Notes under the pieces: model-generated
Seen by the model: only the letters and a program-made list of their open reading frames with translations
Told to the model about the DNA's origin: nothing
Database searches by the model: none
Position numbers and translations under genes: made by a program
Source of the DNA: Malania oleifera
Taxonomy: Eukaryota; Streptophyta; Magnoliopsida; Santalales; Ximeniaceae
Direction of reading: 5' to 3'
DNA: 64,000 nucleotides
Assembly (NCBI RefSeq): GCF_029873635.1
Contig: NC_080420.1
Coordinates: 32,541,032-32,605,031 of the forward strand
In this document: positions 1 through 9,965 of the stretch, piece by piece
Numbering within the stretch: the first letter of the stretch is position 1
Layout of the letters: each line of letters opens with the position of its first letter

Positions 1-2437
1 CTTTAGCAGAATGGCCTTATATACCACTTTCCACATGGCCATTAAGTTGTATCTGAATCCTAATATGGTTACCCTCCTCTCCCTATACCATATTTTCCTA
101 AAGAATATTTTATGCATGCACTTGATAGAGAATCACAAGACAAAGAGGAAATGATGATTTTAGTGAATTATCACCTTAGAGAAACCCAGAACAGGATGAA
201 ATAAAATATATATAAACACAGGACTACAAGGGCAATGAAGTTGCATGTCTTGTATAGGCAACACACAGCTGTATCTCTATTTTGTCAAAAAAATTAGCCA
301 CAAATAGTATGATCCCTTCCTATTCTAGGATAGAATTGGCCCTAAAGCTTACAAATTATCAGGTTTCCTAGCTTACAAAAGTTTTTTGGTCAGAGTTCTA
401 CTTCTTCACAGCCCAGCAGTTTTGTCACACTCCTGCTACAATATTACATCCCCAATTTCCTCTGACAGCTCAAGCTATTTTGCCTAGAAGAATGATAAAA
501 TGGGCAACCAAAGTGCTACTTCTAATCAAATGGGCTGAGCTTCTCCAAAGTAGGCTACTTCATATGTTACTGATTTCAAGTTTCATTTTTCTGAATTTTC
601 TTTTGTAGACAAAGGCCATTTTAGCAGAGGAAATTGACATTATGAATATGATACAGCAGGCTACTTATGAATATGTTACTGATTTCAAGTTTCTTCTCAA
701 TCTCGACGAAGGAGGAAGTTAGTTAAAGTTAGTTAGAACAGTTACTAGTTAGACAGTTAGCTGGGATAGTTAAGCAGTTAATCTGTTAGTATTAATTAGT
801 TAGTTAGATGTGACAGGTATTGATATTATAGGTTCAAAGAGAAAGATTTCAAGGAGATGTATTCATATTGAAAATGACATAATTGAATTATTAGGTTCTT
901 CTTCTTCTAACTCTCATTCTTGCTGCATAATTGAGGAAGTGAAGATATTATCATATCAAACTAGAGAAAATGTGTTGGTCCCACCCCCTAGGCCTATTCA
1001 AGAAAAAAATATTTCAATTGTAATTCGTCATTTAGTTTGAAGAGTTTAAAAATGAAGTCTAAGTGATAATTGTTTAGAGTTCTCTCATATTTGAAGCTGA
1101 AAGAGAATAGGATCCCATTCAAAGTGTACTAGGGTTAACAATAACAACCATCCCTAAATTAAATATGCTCAATGATAGAAACCCCATCACTTGGAATTTA
1201 TTTAATTTGAATGACAAAAACTTAATCAACAATATTTTGCAGGATCATTGCTTTTAGGATATGAAATCAGGGAACATTAATTATGCACCATTACCTCTAA
1301 TTAACATACCAAAGTAATAGAAATCTTTAAAACTAAATAGAGCTTTTTTCTAATTATTTTTAAGAAAAATAAGTAAAAAACTAATTTTTGACTCCAACAC
1401 TTTAAAGGTTTCTGAATCTCAGAAAAGACCCATGAAACACCTCAATTTGCCATTCCAGTCTTCTTTTTGGTCATTTAGTATTTTTAATCCTTTTACAAGA
1501 AAATAAACCAAGCATTTAAGCAAATTATTCAACCAAAGTATGAATAAAGCATGATCACCAAATAATCACATGATCCATCAAACATTCAAGCATATTCAAA
1601 TGGTAAAAGACACACCTTTGCATGTATTAAACACATCCATTCTTGGAACATGGTTCGACACATGAAAATGAAAGATTCACGTTATGCAAAGTAGCAGACC
1701 ATGGGTTTCAAAATAATAACCAAATAATAATAAAAATATTTGGACCATTCACCTGGACCATGTTTTGATGCATAATCTATGTGAAAGGTTACAGTTAGGC
1801 AAAACAGAATCAATTTTAAAAAAATAATAATAATAAGAAGAATAAGAAATTACTTTTGGACCATGCTTCAGCCTATGGGGAAGCTTTAAGTTGGAGCGAA
1901 CATGAGGAAATGCATATAAAACAAAATAAAGCTAGAATTCAAAATTATTTTGGCCACGGATTTGCATTTGAGTTAAAACCTCCAAATCGCCTCTCTTTTT
2001 AAAAGGGGAATCAAACTCTTAGTAGTTCAAATAACTAAAAGGGTCAAAATTACCATAAAAACACATCAATCAATATAAGTATTCTTTCATAATTCAATTT
2101 ATTCTATCATGGATTAACATCCTCAAATCATACAATCAATCATCTCATACACTTAACGTTCTCATAAACAAAAAGACAGAACTCATGGTTCGGTTAAAAT
2201 AAACATTGATGCAAATCCTAAACATGCTCCTGCTCCTATCCTATATCATGTGAATTAAAACCCAGCACCCAGACAAGTACCCTTTTTGTGAAAGACTACA
2301 TTTTGATAAGTTTATGTGAAAGTGTAAACTTGAGAGATATTTAAATTCCTGGTAAGCCTGAACTTTCTTCTTCACTAGTACAATTTTTTATTTTTATTTG
2401 TTACTGATCCTTCAGTGAGTCCTATTTATAAGCAAAC
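1..2437. other. AT-rich intergenic or intronic DNA, no gene seen
   Basis: All frames are broken by frequent stops and no protein family was recognised. The only open stretch of note (810-1040, 76 codons, plus) has no recognisable domain and ordinary AT-rich composition. The region could be intergenic, or an intron of a gene lying to the left. Confidence 0.5.
716..808. repeat. GTTA-rich low-complexity tract
   Basis: The words GTTAG and AGTTAG recur many times in about 90 bases. Similar tracts occur near promoters of some plant copia LTRs, but no LTR boundary or primer site is visible here, so it is annotated only as low-complexity sequence. Confidence 0.6.
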
Positions 2438-2560
2438 ATGAGACCTGCAGTTGGAATTTTGGCCTCAGATGCAAGGAGGTCATTCAAAGGTGCTCTAAAA
2501 TTGATCAAGGATTGGAAAAAAGGTGTCTTAAAACATGGAGCGCCATTTGGGGAGAGATGA
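2438..2560 (+). CDS. possible small ORF or terminal exon, unrecognised
   Basis: An ATG at 2438 opens 40 codons ending in TGA at 2558-2560. The predicted peptide is basic (several Lys/Arg, e.g. DARRSFKGALKLIKDWKKG) and less AT-biased than its surroundings. An in-frame TAA lies just upstream, so it is either a short ORF or an exon entered at the AG at 2431-2432. I do not recognise the family. The opposite strand is also open over this interval. Chance is a real alternative. Confidence 0.15.
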   Translation: MRPAVGILASDARRSFKGALKLIKDWKKGVLKHGAPFGER

Positions 2561-2636
2561 GCATACAAGAAGCCACAAGAAAAAGGGGATTCAAGCACAC
2601 ATGTGCTTCGCTGCATCCTGTTTCTCTTATTTCGAC

Positions 2637-2928
2637 CCTTATGCTTACCTCGTTTTCCTGCAAGATTTCAAGCATGAAAATTAATAGGTCAAAACTCTTC
2701 CATTCTCAAATTTTTGCATCCACAATACACTTGCAAGATCAAATTAATTACAAAAGATGATTTTACTAACATATAATTTTAGCCTTATGCTTACCTCGTT
2801 TTCCTGCAAGATTTCAAGCATGAAAATTAATAGGTCAAAACTCTTCCATTCTCAAATTTTTGCATCCACAATACACTTGCAAGATCAAATTAATTACAAA
2901 AGATGATTTTACTAACATATAATTTTAG
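2637..2928. repeat. perfect 146-bp tandem duplication
   Basis: Two head-to-tail copies, 2637-2782 and 2783-2928, read identically base for base, followed by the first four bases of a third unit. The left copy begins in the cctt before atgcttacc. The unit has no ORF of interest. No differences between copies means a very recent duplication or an assembly artefact. Confidence 0.96.
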
Positions 2929-3879
2929 CCTTCGGACCATTCAAATTGAATGTGGGCTTCCTGCATTAACTACTGCTTTTAAATTCTCGAGGGCTCGGCA
3001 CATATAAAGTTTAATATGAAAATAAGTACAAAAAGGTGTAGGCCAAAGTGGAGTATCCACAAATTGATATAGCAAAATTGCCATGGAAACAACTGGAAGC
3101 TAATAATCAGTTTTATAACCATCTTGAATCTTTTGTTGAATTAAGCATATAGCATGTTGATATTTCATAGCTGTAACCAAGCAGCTTAAGCTGCTTAGCA
3201 GCAGAGTTTCTAGCAATATGTTGCATGTTAACAACACTATAAAGAAAAATAATTTCAAAAAATATAATACTATCGAGGTGCTCACTTTAATGATATACAT
3301 CTAATCCTCCCAAACACTTAGTTAACTATGACTCTGCTTTTATTGCCCGCCACTTGGCCAACAAAAAATAAGATAACAAAGGGAAGAAGTGTCAACACAT
3401 GTCAAAATAATACAAATATTGTTCAAAATATAGGTGTTCTAGATTAAAATTATCAAGTTACTCATTCTTAAATTTAGGATAAATTACATTTAAATCTTCA
3501 TGAGGCTTGACATGATTACACTCTCAATGATGTTTGGCATGATTATATACTAAAACAACCTAAGGTTTATGCAAACCAATTCCCCCCGTCCCAAACCCCC
3601 CCCCCCCCCCCCCAAAACCTTCAAAAACACACATACATATCAAATAGTTGACCTTTGTTGTTAACAGAACTAGCCTAATCTACATTAGGGTATCCTATGA
3701 TCTCATAGTTTTTATTGCATTTAACATCAAACCTCTATTGGGAGAGCTCTTGAGAGTTTGCAGTATCCTAAAAATACTATCCCCATGTACCTGCTTGAAT
3801 ATTTTCCATAAATTGAGTCATCACCCCACAGCCCAGCTAATGACAGGTTAGGTCTAGTGATAAGTGATCAACTTGCCAA
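2929..3879. other. no gene seen; contains a poly-C run
   Basis: AT-rich sequence with no recognisable coding region. A run of 18 C residues occupies 3596-3613 and will be length-variable or error-prone in sequencing. Confidence 0.5.
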
Positions 3880-4434
3880 CTATCTACCTATATTGACACT
3901 TGTTCACAACGTCCAGTCCAACATCCCTAGACAACTGCATGTTGTGACCCGTCAAAATATCAACTTGTTTAACTCTCCCAACATATAGCAAATCCAATAT
4001 ATATTTATGCTAGGACAGGTTCAACCCCCTTTCTTACATCATATAATCTCAATGCCAAAAAAGCAAAGAAGTCCTTCATTTGAAATTTTTCTAGAAGCCA
4101 CTGCTTGACACTTACGATCCTGCTCCAGTCACTGCCTAGTGATTATCAACATAAACTACTAAAAGCACCATACATCTCTCCTTTTTACGTCAAATATCAA
4201 ATGATCAGAGCAGCACTGCATAAAATCAAATTCAGAGACCAGCATACTAAACTTGTCAAACAAGGCTCTAAGAGCCTGCTTAAGGCCATAAATGGCCTTA
4301 TGCAACATACATACATATGTAACCACTCTCCCCTTAAGCAACATGGTGATGCAAACAGCTATAAATTTGGTAGAAAATTCACAAATAAAGGCTGAGATTT
4401 CAGAATAGCATTTTGACAACCTTATTTGACTCAA
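3880..4434 (-). pseudogene. decayed Ty1/copia reverse transcriptase fragment
   Basis: Read on the minus strand, 4310 to about 4160 encodes LHKAIYGLKQALRALFDKF. This matches the copia RT block usually seen as LxKALYGLKQAPRAWxxK. A Cys/Ser/Asp-rich stretch (CCSDHLIF) follows, as in plant copia RT. After a frameshift, YVDN appears where the catalytic YVDD is expected. Further left, a FQMKDF motif (canonical FxMKDLG) and a broken tail run to about 3880. Several stops and frameshifts show it is dead. It is a different copia lineage from the Sireviruses elsewhere in the window. No LTRs were found around it, so it is a fragment. Confidence 0.72.
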
Positions 4435-5024
4435 ATAACTAAGTAATCCTCAAATCATAAAGAGATAACTGCTGTGAATTTCGATCCAGCAAATAGGGCA
4501 ATTTCTAGGCACAACTACAACTTTTCGTTAGATCAGTATCCAATACAAGATGACACTTTGCAGAAAAAAAACAAGAAATAAGAAACCCTAGGCTAAATCA
4601 ACCTTTATTTCAAGTTACAAGTGCCAACACCTCAAATCCACACTAGGTCTGAACACCTACCTATTTTGGCACTGTTTACAATGGTAACAATGTTTCTATT
4701 AGCCTCTCCACACCCTTAAAAACAATGGAGGGGTTTTAGGCAACGCAAGATTGAATCCTCAAAACCCGAGCCTTTAAATCTTCATAACCCTAGCTAGTCT
4801 AAAGTTAGGGTCCACAAGATATCTTCTCAAAGACAAGCAAAAACCTTCCTAGAACAGTGGCTAAAGGCTCCTACTCATAGCATCCCTAAGGCTTCCAAGA
4901 GAAACCAACTCCCACTTTGCACATTAACTCTTCTAAAAACCACTTATTTTCTAAAGCTTGACCAAAAATAACTCCAACCGCAAAAGTACCACTGAATAAT
5001 ACAAAACTAGCTCCAAAAGCTAAT
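4435..5024. other. no gene seen
   Basis: AT-rich DNA with stops in all frames. The part nearest 4434 may hold further unrecognisable remains of the copia RT fragment. Confidence 0.4.
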
Positions 5025-5456
5025 TTGACCAAAATAAACCCCAAAATTCAGAAATTACAGCCATATATAACAACACATGCTATAAACAAAAAACTATATA
5101 AAGATTGTAGACTTGAATCACGTACCCATGAGGTTTCTCCCTGTACTCCTCTTCCTACAAATCCCAATAAAAGAAGGCATTATAAACGTCAATCAAAATT
5201 AACTAAACAAAAACTATATAAGGATTGTAGACTTGAATCACGTACCCATGAGGTTTTTCCCTGTACACCTCTTCCTACAAATCCCAATAAAAGAAGGCAT
5301 TATATACGTCAATCAAAATTAACTGCTACACATGAGCAAAATTTAGCTGAGCAGCAGGAGGGAACTTGTCTTAAAAGAGCATGTAGAATATCAGCAAGAC
5401 AAGTATGCACAAAGACAGGAGGCCCAAGCCCAAAAGAGTTTCTGGGTGCACAATGA
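5025..5456 (+). CDS. hypothetical ORF with duplicated 40-residue block
   Basis: The open frame runs 143 codons. Residues about 21-60 and 61-100 are two near-identical 40-residue blocks, produced by a 120-bp tandem duplication that keeps the frame. The block is basic and contains CRLESRTHEV and PNKRRHY. No known domain was recognised, and there is no signal peptide or membrane segment. A second frame downstream (from about 5350) is also rather open and Gln/Glu-rich (EYQQDKYAQRQEAQAQ), so the real frame is uncertain. It could be part of an unrecognised transposon ORF. It may equally be non-coding DNA whose duplication happens to be a multiple of three. Confidence 0.25.
   Translation: MTKINPKIQKLQPYITTHAINKKLYKDCRLESRTHEVSPCTPLPTNPNKRRHYKRQSKLTKQKLYKDCRLESRTHEVFPCTPLPTNPNKRRHYIRQSKLTATHEQNLAEQQEGTCLKRACRISARQVCTKTGGPSPKEFLGAQ
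5086..5325. repeat. 120-bp tandem duplication
   Basis: Copies at about 5086-5205 and 5206-5325 differ at only a few positions (e.g. aagattg/aggattg, tctccc/tttccc, actcct/acacct, ataaac/atatac). The offset is exactly 120 bases. Confidence 0.93.
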
Positions 5457-5739
5457 AGAAGAAAATATGCCTCGCTAGAACACTAGAAGGCATCTTGTAA
5501 AGCAAAAACAAGCTGAATGGCATCAATTCAAAAAATTTTAGAAACATGCATATGAAGAAATGGAGACCATATTATTACAAGTAAATGATTATTTTTTCAT
5601 TCAACTACTATTTTGTTGAGGGGTACGTACGTACAATGCTTGAAGAATAATCTCTTTGACCAAGCAAAAAGACTGAAGCTCACTTCGAACAAATTCAAGT
5701 GCATAATTAGATTGAAAAATTTGAATACCAAAGTGTTGG
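5457..5739. other. no gene seen
   Basis: Short AT-rich spacer. It holds a gtacgtacgtac run near 5621-5632 and possible further remains of the Gln/Glu-rich frame mentioned for 5025-5456. Confidence 0.4.
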
Positions 5740-6347
5740 AACCAATGTTTTAAAATGCTCAATTGAGGCTCACCTCAAAGCAAGGCATGCCTAAAACGCC
5801 TTGAAGCTCAATCTAAAATGCCAAATCCCAAAAAGGCTAATCAATTACATGCTAAGGCTTACTACTTTATACAAAAGGCATGCCTTTTGCACCTTTTTCA
5901 GTTGATGCTTATGCATTTTGGGTGTGTGATTCTCAAGTTAGAGTTGGTTAGAAAATTTTAACACCATGTTTACATAAAAGGAATATTATAATGTGAGTTG
6001 ATTTCATAAACACTTGAAGCTTAACCTTTCCAAAATAAATCAAGAGTTGTCTCTTAGATCTTGAAAATACTTTGAACTTTGTAATGCACAGCTTATCTCT
6101 TGTCATGGTTTACGTAATGAATTGAAGTCAGCAATTTCTGAATTGCCAATAAGTAGTTTGCAAATTATATATGATTTTCCCTTAAATTATTTTTTTTCAT
6201 TTTCTTATTTTTTTCTTGATTTTTAAAATATGTGTATTTATTTATTTTTATCTAAAAATAAATTCTCAAAAGGCTTACTCCCTCTGTCCTCTCCTCTTAA
6301 TGGTTAAAACACCTGGTCTTACACTTTGGCCTTTTAAAACATTGGTT
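5740..6347. mobile_element. MITE-like element with 16-bp terminal inverted repeats
   Basis: AACCAATGTTTTAAAA at 5740-5755 is the exact reverse complement of the bases at 6332-6347. The inner flanks also pair (tgc against the complement of gcc). Just inside the left end is a run of small palindromic AGGC/GCCT words (gaggctcacctc, aaggcatgcctt-like). There is no coding capacity in about 608 bp. Length, TIRs and AT-rich core fit a non-autonomous DNA transposon. A clear target-site duplication could not be fixed, so the superfamily is left open. Confidence 0.6.
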
Positions 6348-6722
6348 GGAATAATATTATGACGATTAACAAAACACCAAATCAGTTCAAGACTTAAACT
6401 TTTGAAATAACAGATGCATTTGAAGACGAGTCACGCCTGTAAGACGCACCATGAGACACATGCATCAACAGATGCATCCAACAAAAAGAACAAGATTTAC
6501 AAATCGTATCCAGAAATAACAATTAAAGAAAAATAAGCAATAGTGGAAAGCACAAGGATTAAACTCGATAGGGGCATGGTCCCAAGAAGCAAACAATAAT
6601 GGCAAAAATTTAGTCAGGAAAAGAAAATTTGATCAAAGAAATTCGCCATAATCAACCGTGATTCTATGTCATTTGGGCTCAATTCGAAGGGAGATGATTA
6701 CCTTAACTTGATTAATTTGGGA
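6348..6722. other. likely 3' UTR and downstream region of the minus-strand small gene
   Basis: No ORF was recognised. Read on the minus strand, this follows the stop at 6723. A donor-like AAG|GTAATC lies about 20 bases past the stop, so a 3'-UTR intron is possible but unproven. Confidence 0.3.
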
Positions 6723-6863
6723 CTAAGAGAAGTCTTTGGTGTTGAGGAAGAAAGCGGCAGAGCAAAGAACAGAGGCGACGAGAGCAAAAATTCCCAAAGC
6801 GAACATCAAAGAAATGCCCGCAACCATTAAATCCACCAAGCACTGCACAGTGATACCCATCAT
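6723..6863 (-). CDS. small hydrophobic membrane protein (46 aa), family not identified
   Basis: An ATG-ATG pair at 6863-6858 opens 46 codons ending in TAG at 6725-6723. Residues about 11-41 are almost wholly hydrophobic (VAGISLMFALGIFALVASVL), giving one long or two short membrane spans. A short polar tail NTKDFS follows. The frame continues upstream as a basic run (RDPRKRKK) to an in-frame TAG near 6904. The start may therefore be the ATG pair, or the piece could be a last exon. GC content rises sharply here, as is usual for plant gene starts. A pyrimidine-rich leader (AGAGAGAGAAG on the minus strand) and four site II motifs lie upstream. Small conserved membrane proteins of this kind exist in plants, but I cannot name the family. 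Confidence 0.5.
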   Translation of the reverse strand: MMGITVQCLVDLMVAGISLMFALGIFALVASVLCSAAFFLNTKDFS

Positions 6864-7171
6864 CAGCACCGCGATCTTCTTCCTCTTTCTCGGGTCTCTA
6901 TTCCTCCCTAAGATCGGAGAGAAACAGTATGATTTGATCTAAGTTTTTTCTTCTCTCTCTCCGTTCTACAACCAGTAGAAGACGACAATGTGACATGAGT
7001 GCCAGAGAAAATCAAGATCAGACGGCATCACAGGGCACAAAGTAACAAAAACAGTTCCCTGGAAGGATTGACGCATCATCACCACCTCGCCCCCTGCCAT
7101 GGCAACTGGCACTGAGAGCCATTTCGGCCGTGGTTGGAGTGCTGCCTGTTGCTGTGCTGTGTTCCTTGTGG

Positions 7172-7211
7172 TGGGCCTGGGCTTGGGCTTTTCTTTGGGA
7201 ATATATGGGCC
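7172..7211 (-). promoter_or_regulatory. cluster of four site II (TGGGCY) promoter motifs
   Basis: TGGGCC at 7172-7177, TGGGCT at 7178-7183 and 7184-7189, and TGGGCC at 7206-7211 sit about 310-350 bases upstream of the minus-strand ATG at 6863. Site II elements bind TCP factors and are known from promoters of plant housekeeping, ribosomal and mitochondrial-protein genes. Spacing and clustering support a real promoter for the 6723-6863 gene. The overlapping ORFs on both strands here are probably not genes. Confidence 0.55.
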
Positions 7212-7284
7212 TAAAAATGGCTCATATTTTGAGAATTTAGATTTGAAAAATGAAAGGCCTATTTCATACAAGTATTTTATTTAG

Positions 7285-7847
7285 TTTTCAGAATTTAGTT
7301 TAGAAAATGAAATTTCTATTTTATACAAATATTTGTATTTTGTTTATAGCCTAAAATTTGCAATAACATAAAATTATCACTACATTTTTAGTCTTAAAAT
7401 AAATTAGTAAAATTGACTCACACTTCAACATATATATCTATTTCTATACTTAGTTTCAACAATAATTTCAGAATTTAATGCATCATTTTACATTTTTTTT
7501 AACATAATTTATAAATATTGATAAGTTTATATGAAATATATCTGATTTATAAAAATTACATGTTATACATAAAATTTTTAAAAATTTTAAAGACATGTAC
7601 ATATGATATAAATGTATTTGCGATGGACCAATTTAAATGTTAAATTAATTGAGAAAAATAAAATACATATATAGGTCATCATAATATTGAATGAGAATTT
7701 AAAATATTAAAATTTGAGTAAAATTTAAATACTTTATTTTATAACATATGGAAGCTGAACACTTATTAAATTACATGTGTTTATGTATATATATAATTAT
7801 AATATTTTTTATTGGAGCCTTTTAGTGAAAAGTAGGTGAGAAAATTA
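7285..7847. other. very AT-rich intergenic DNA
   Basis: Long A/T runs and no ORF. It ends at the LTR boundary of SV-A. The five bases left of that LTR (7843-7847) are AATTA; the partner duplication was not found. Confidence 0.6.
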
Positions 7848-9965
7848 TGTTAGAAATGATGTATTCCAAGAGGGGGGTAAATTGGAAATTTTAAACTTCT
7901 AAAGTCAAATATGTCCTATGTTTAGGATCCACAATCAGTATAACACAACGTAAGGTCTTTCTAACCAATTACCAATTCCACATATATTGAGATATGCGAA
8001 TATTTAAATCATATACAACAGTTTAAATGTAGACATGCAAATATTGAAAAGTAAAGAGTATATGGAAAAGAAAAACACAGTATTTTTATCGAGATTCGGT
8101 CAAACTAGCCTATATTTCCGCCTCAAGCTAACAAACAAGAAGATTCCACTAAGTACTCACTTAACGAGCAGTGCGATGTCGATTCCAACCTCTTCTTACG
8201 GGGTGAGGAATACCCGGCTCAAATTACAGGGCTGAGCTACAACTAGTACTCCTTACGAGGTGGAGTCACCTCAATTCAAATTACAGGACCGAACCACAAC
8301 TAGTACAACCTCTCCTTTTGGGGCGAGTAATACCCTAGCTACACTTACTGGGCGGAGTCAAAACCCAACTACACTTTATGGGTGGAGCCAAAACTCACAC
8401 CTTATAGGATGGTGCCTCCTCTTTCAACGATCATACTCTGGGAATACATAGATAACAATTTTGTACAAATAAATTGCTTCTAAAATAAGTAGGGATGTAC
8501 ACAATGAAGCACAAATACACTCACATATGATATGAAATAAGTTCAAGTGAGTATGTGAGGTTTTTCTTTCAAAAATGCATTTATGAAATAATGCGAGAGA
8601 AAATGATGATGATGATCATTGATCTCAATAAAAGATATTCAATAAGTGTTTTCAAAGATCTATAGCTTAAATAATATCTCTTAAAATATTTTTCAAAATA
8701 AAGTGTAGAAGATGTTGGAGATTTTGCTTACAAAAATATTTATACAATAAACACAATGTAAGCCTTTGAATTTTGCAATAAATATGCAAAGACTCACAAG
8801 TTATGAAGAGTTTTCCCAACAAATAATAATATAGAAGAACTCAAAAAATTACTCTCAAAATGATTTTCAAAAATAAAGGCTTAAGTGAGAGTAAAATGCT
8901 TTGAATATAAAAAAATATATGCCCAAATAAATGATTCCTTAAACAATCTTCAAGAGCAATAGATTTGCTAATGAAGAGAGTAAAAGAAATAATCAAAACT
9001 CTTTTAAAAATGATTTTGAAATGAATAAGAGTAAGCGAGAATGAAATAAAGTTTTGAAGATGACAAATATGACAAAAATATTTGGGAGAGATTTTTAGCC
9101 ATTCATTTTGCTAATTATGTTTATGAATGGGGTATATATAAAGTCTTGAAAATTTTTGACCGTTAGAGACATGGAGGGCATTTTTAAATTTGTTTGATTA
9201 AAAAATAAAGACATTTTGGGTGACCTCATACAAAAATTTGAATATCTGGACAGGGTCAGTCGATCGTGGAAACCGTCGGTCAGCTGGCTTAGGCGATTTT
9301 CCAAACCTTCGTAGGTTTGATCGGCTGATACTTAAGCCGGTCTGCCGGTTCTTGAGGTTTGGTCGGCTGAGGACATTTTTTTTTTCTAAAATGATAGGTC
9401 AATTGGGCTTAAATAAGAGGTCAGATATGCATGGGCGGTTGGCTGGGCATTTTAGTTCATTTTGGGATTGGTCGGCCGAACTTGACCAAAATTACCATTT
9501 TTCCTCAGGGCATGGTCGGTCGACTGAGCTTTTAAAAATGTGAGATGGTCTGTCAACCGGGCTTTGTGTAAAAATCATTTTTAGCCTTGATTTGACCTTA
9601 GAACATTTTAAAAAAAAAATATTTTGGATGATTTTGACATTTTAGAAAAAAGTTTTTCTTGAAAGGTTAGGTCCCTAAGGTCTGTCTATGGTCATTTGAG
9701 CTTAACATTCATGTCATGCAAGACATGAAATTATTACAAATCAAAAACTAAATGCATTTACAATATCAAATAGAAAATGTCTTCTTCTTCGCTCTTCTAA
9801 TGGAATACACGAGGTTGATGTATTCTTGTAAGACCTTCAGGTTTCCATCTTTCCTTTGTCTTATGTGTGTGCCAAAATATAAATCTATTCAAATACTTAA
9901 AAACGCACATAAGAACTTTGTGCCTTATTAGCATCAAAACAGAGATTAGACTCAAAAAGTCAACA
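7848..9965 (-). repeat. SV-A 3' LTR (about 2.1 kb)
   Basis: On the minus strand the LTR runs TGTTGACTTTTTGAGTC (from 9965) to ...CTAACA (7848), with TG/CA ends. Next to the inner end is the polypurine tract TCAAAAGGGGGAGAT (minus, 9980-9966). Near the outer end is the conserved plus-strand word ccaagaggggggtaaattgg (7865-7884). An array of GGTCGGCCGAAC-like words occupies about 9245-9560, with a TATATATA box at about 9130-9141 downstream of it (minus sense). The ORFs at 8035-8451 and 9095-9543 are not genes. Confidence 0.85.

Noticed and set aside
3596..3613. Poly-C run as a structural element
   Set aside because: A single homopolymer with no partner; likely slippage or sequencing-related.
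6966..7284. Two overlapping ORFs on opposite strands (101 and 61 codons)
   Set aside because: They cover the site II motif cluster and leader of the small minus-strand gene; more likely promoter and 5' UTR than protein, though a uORF cannot be excluded.
8035..8451. Two plus ORFs
   Set aside because: They lie inside the SV-A LTR, in the region of repeated ggtgga/acaacta words, and have no homologue in the other LTRs.
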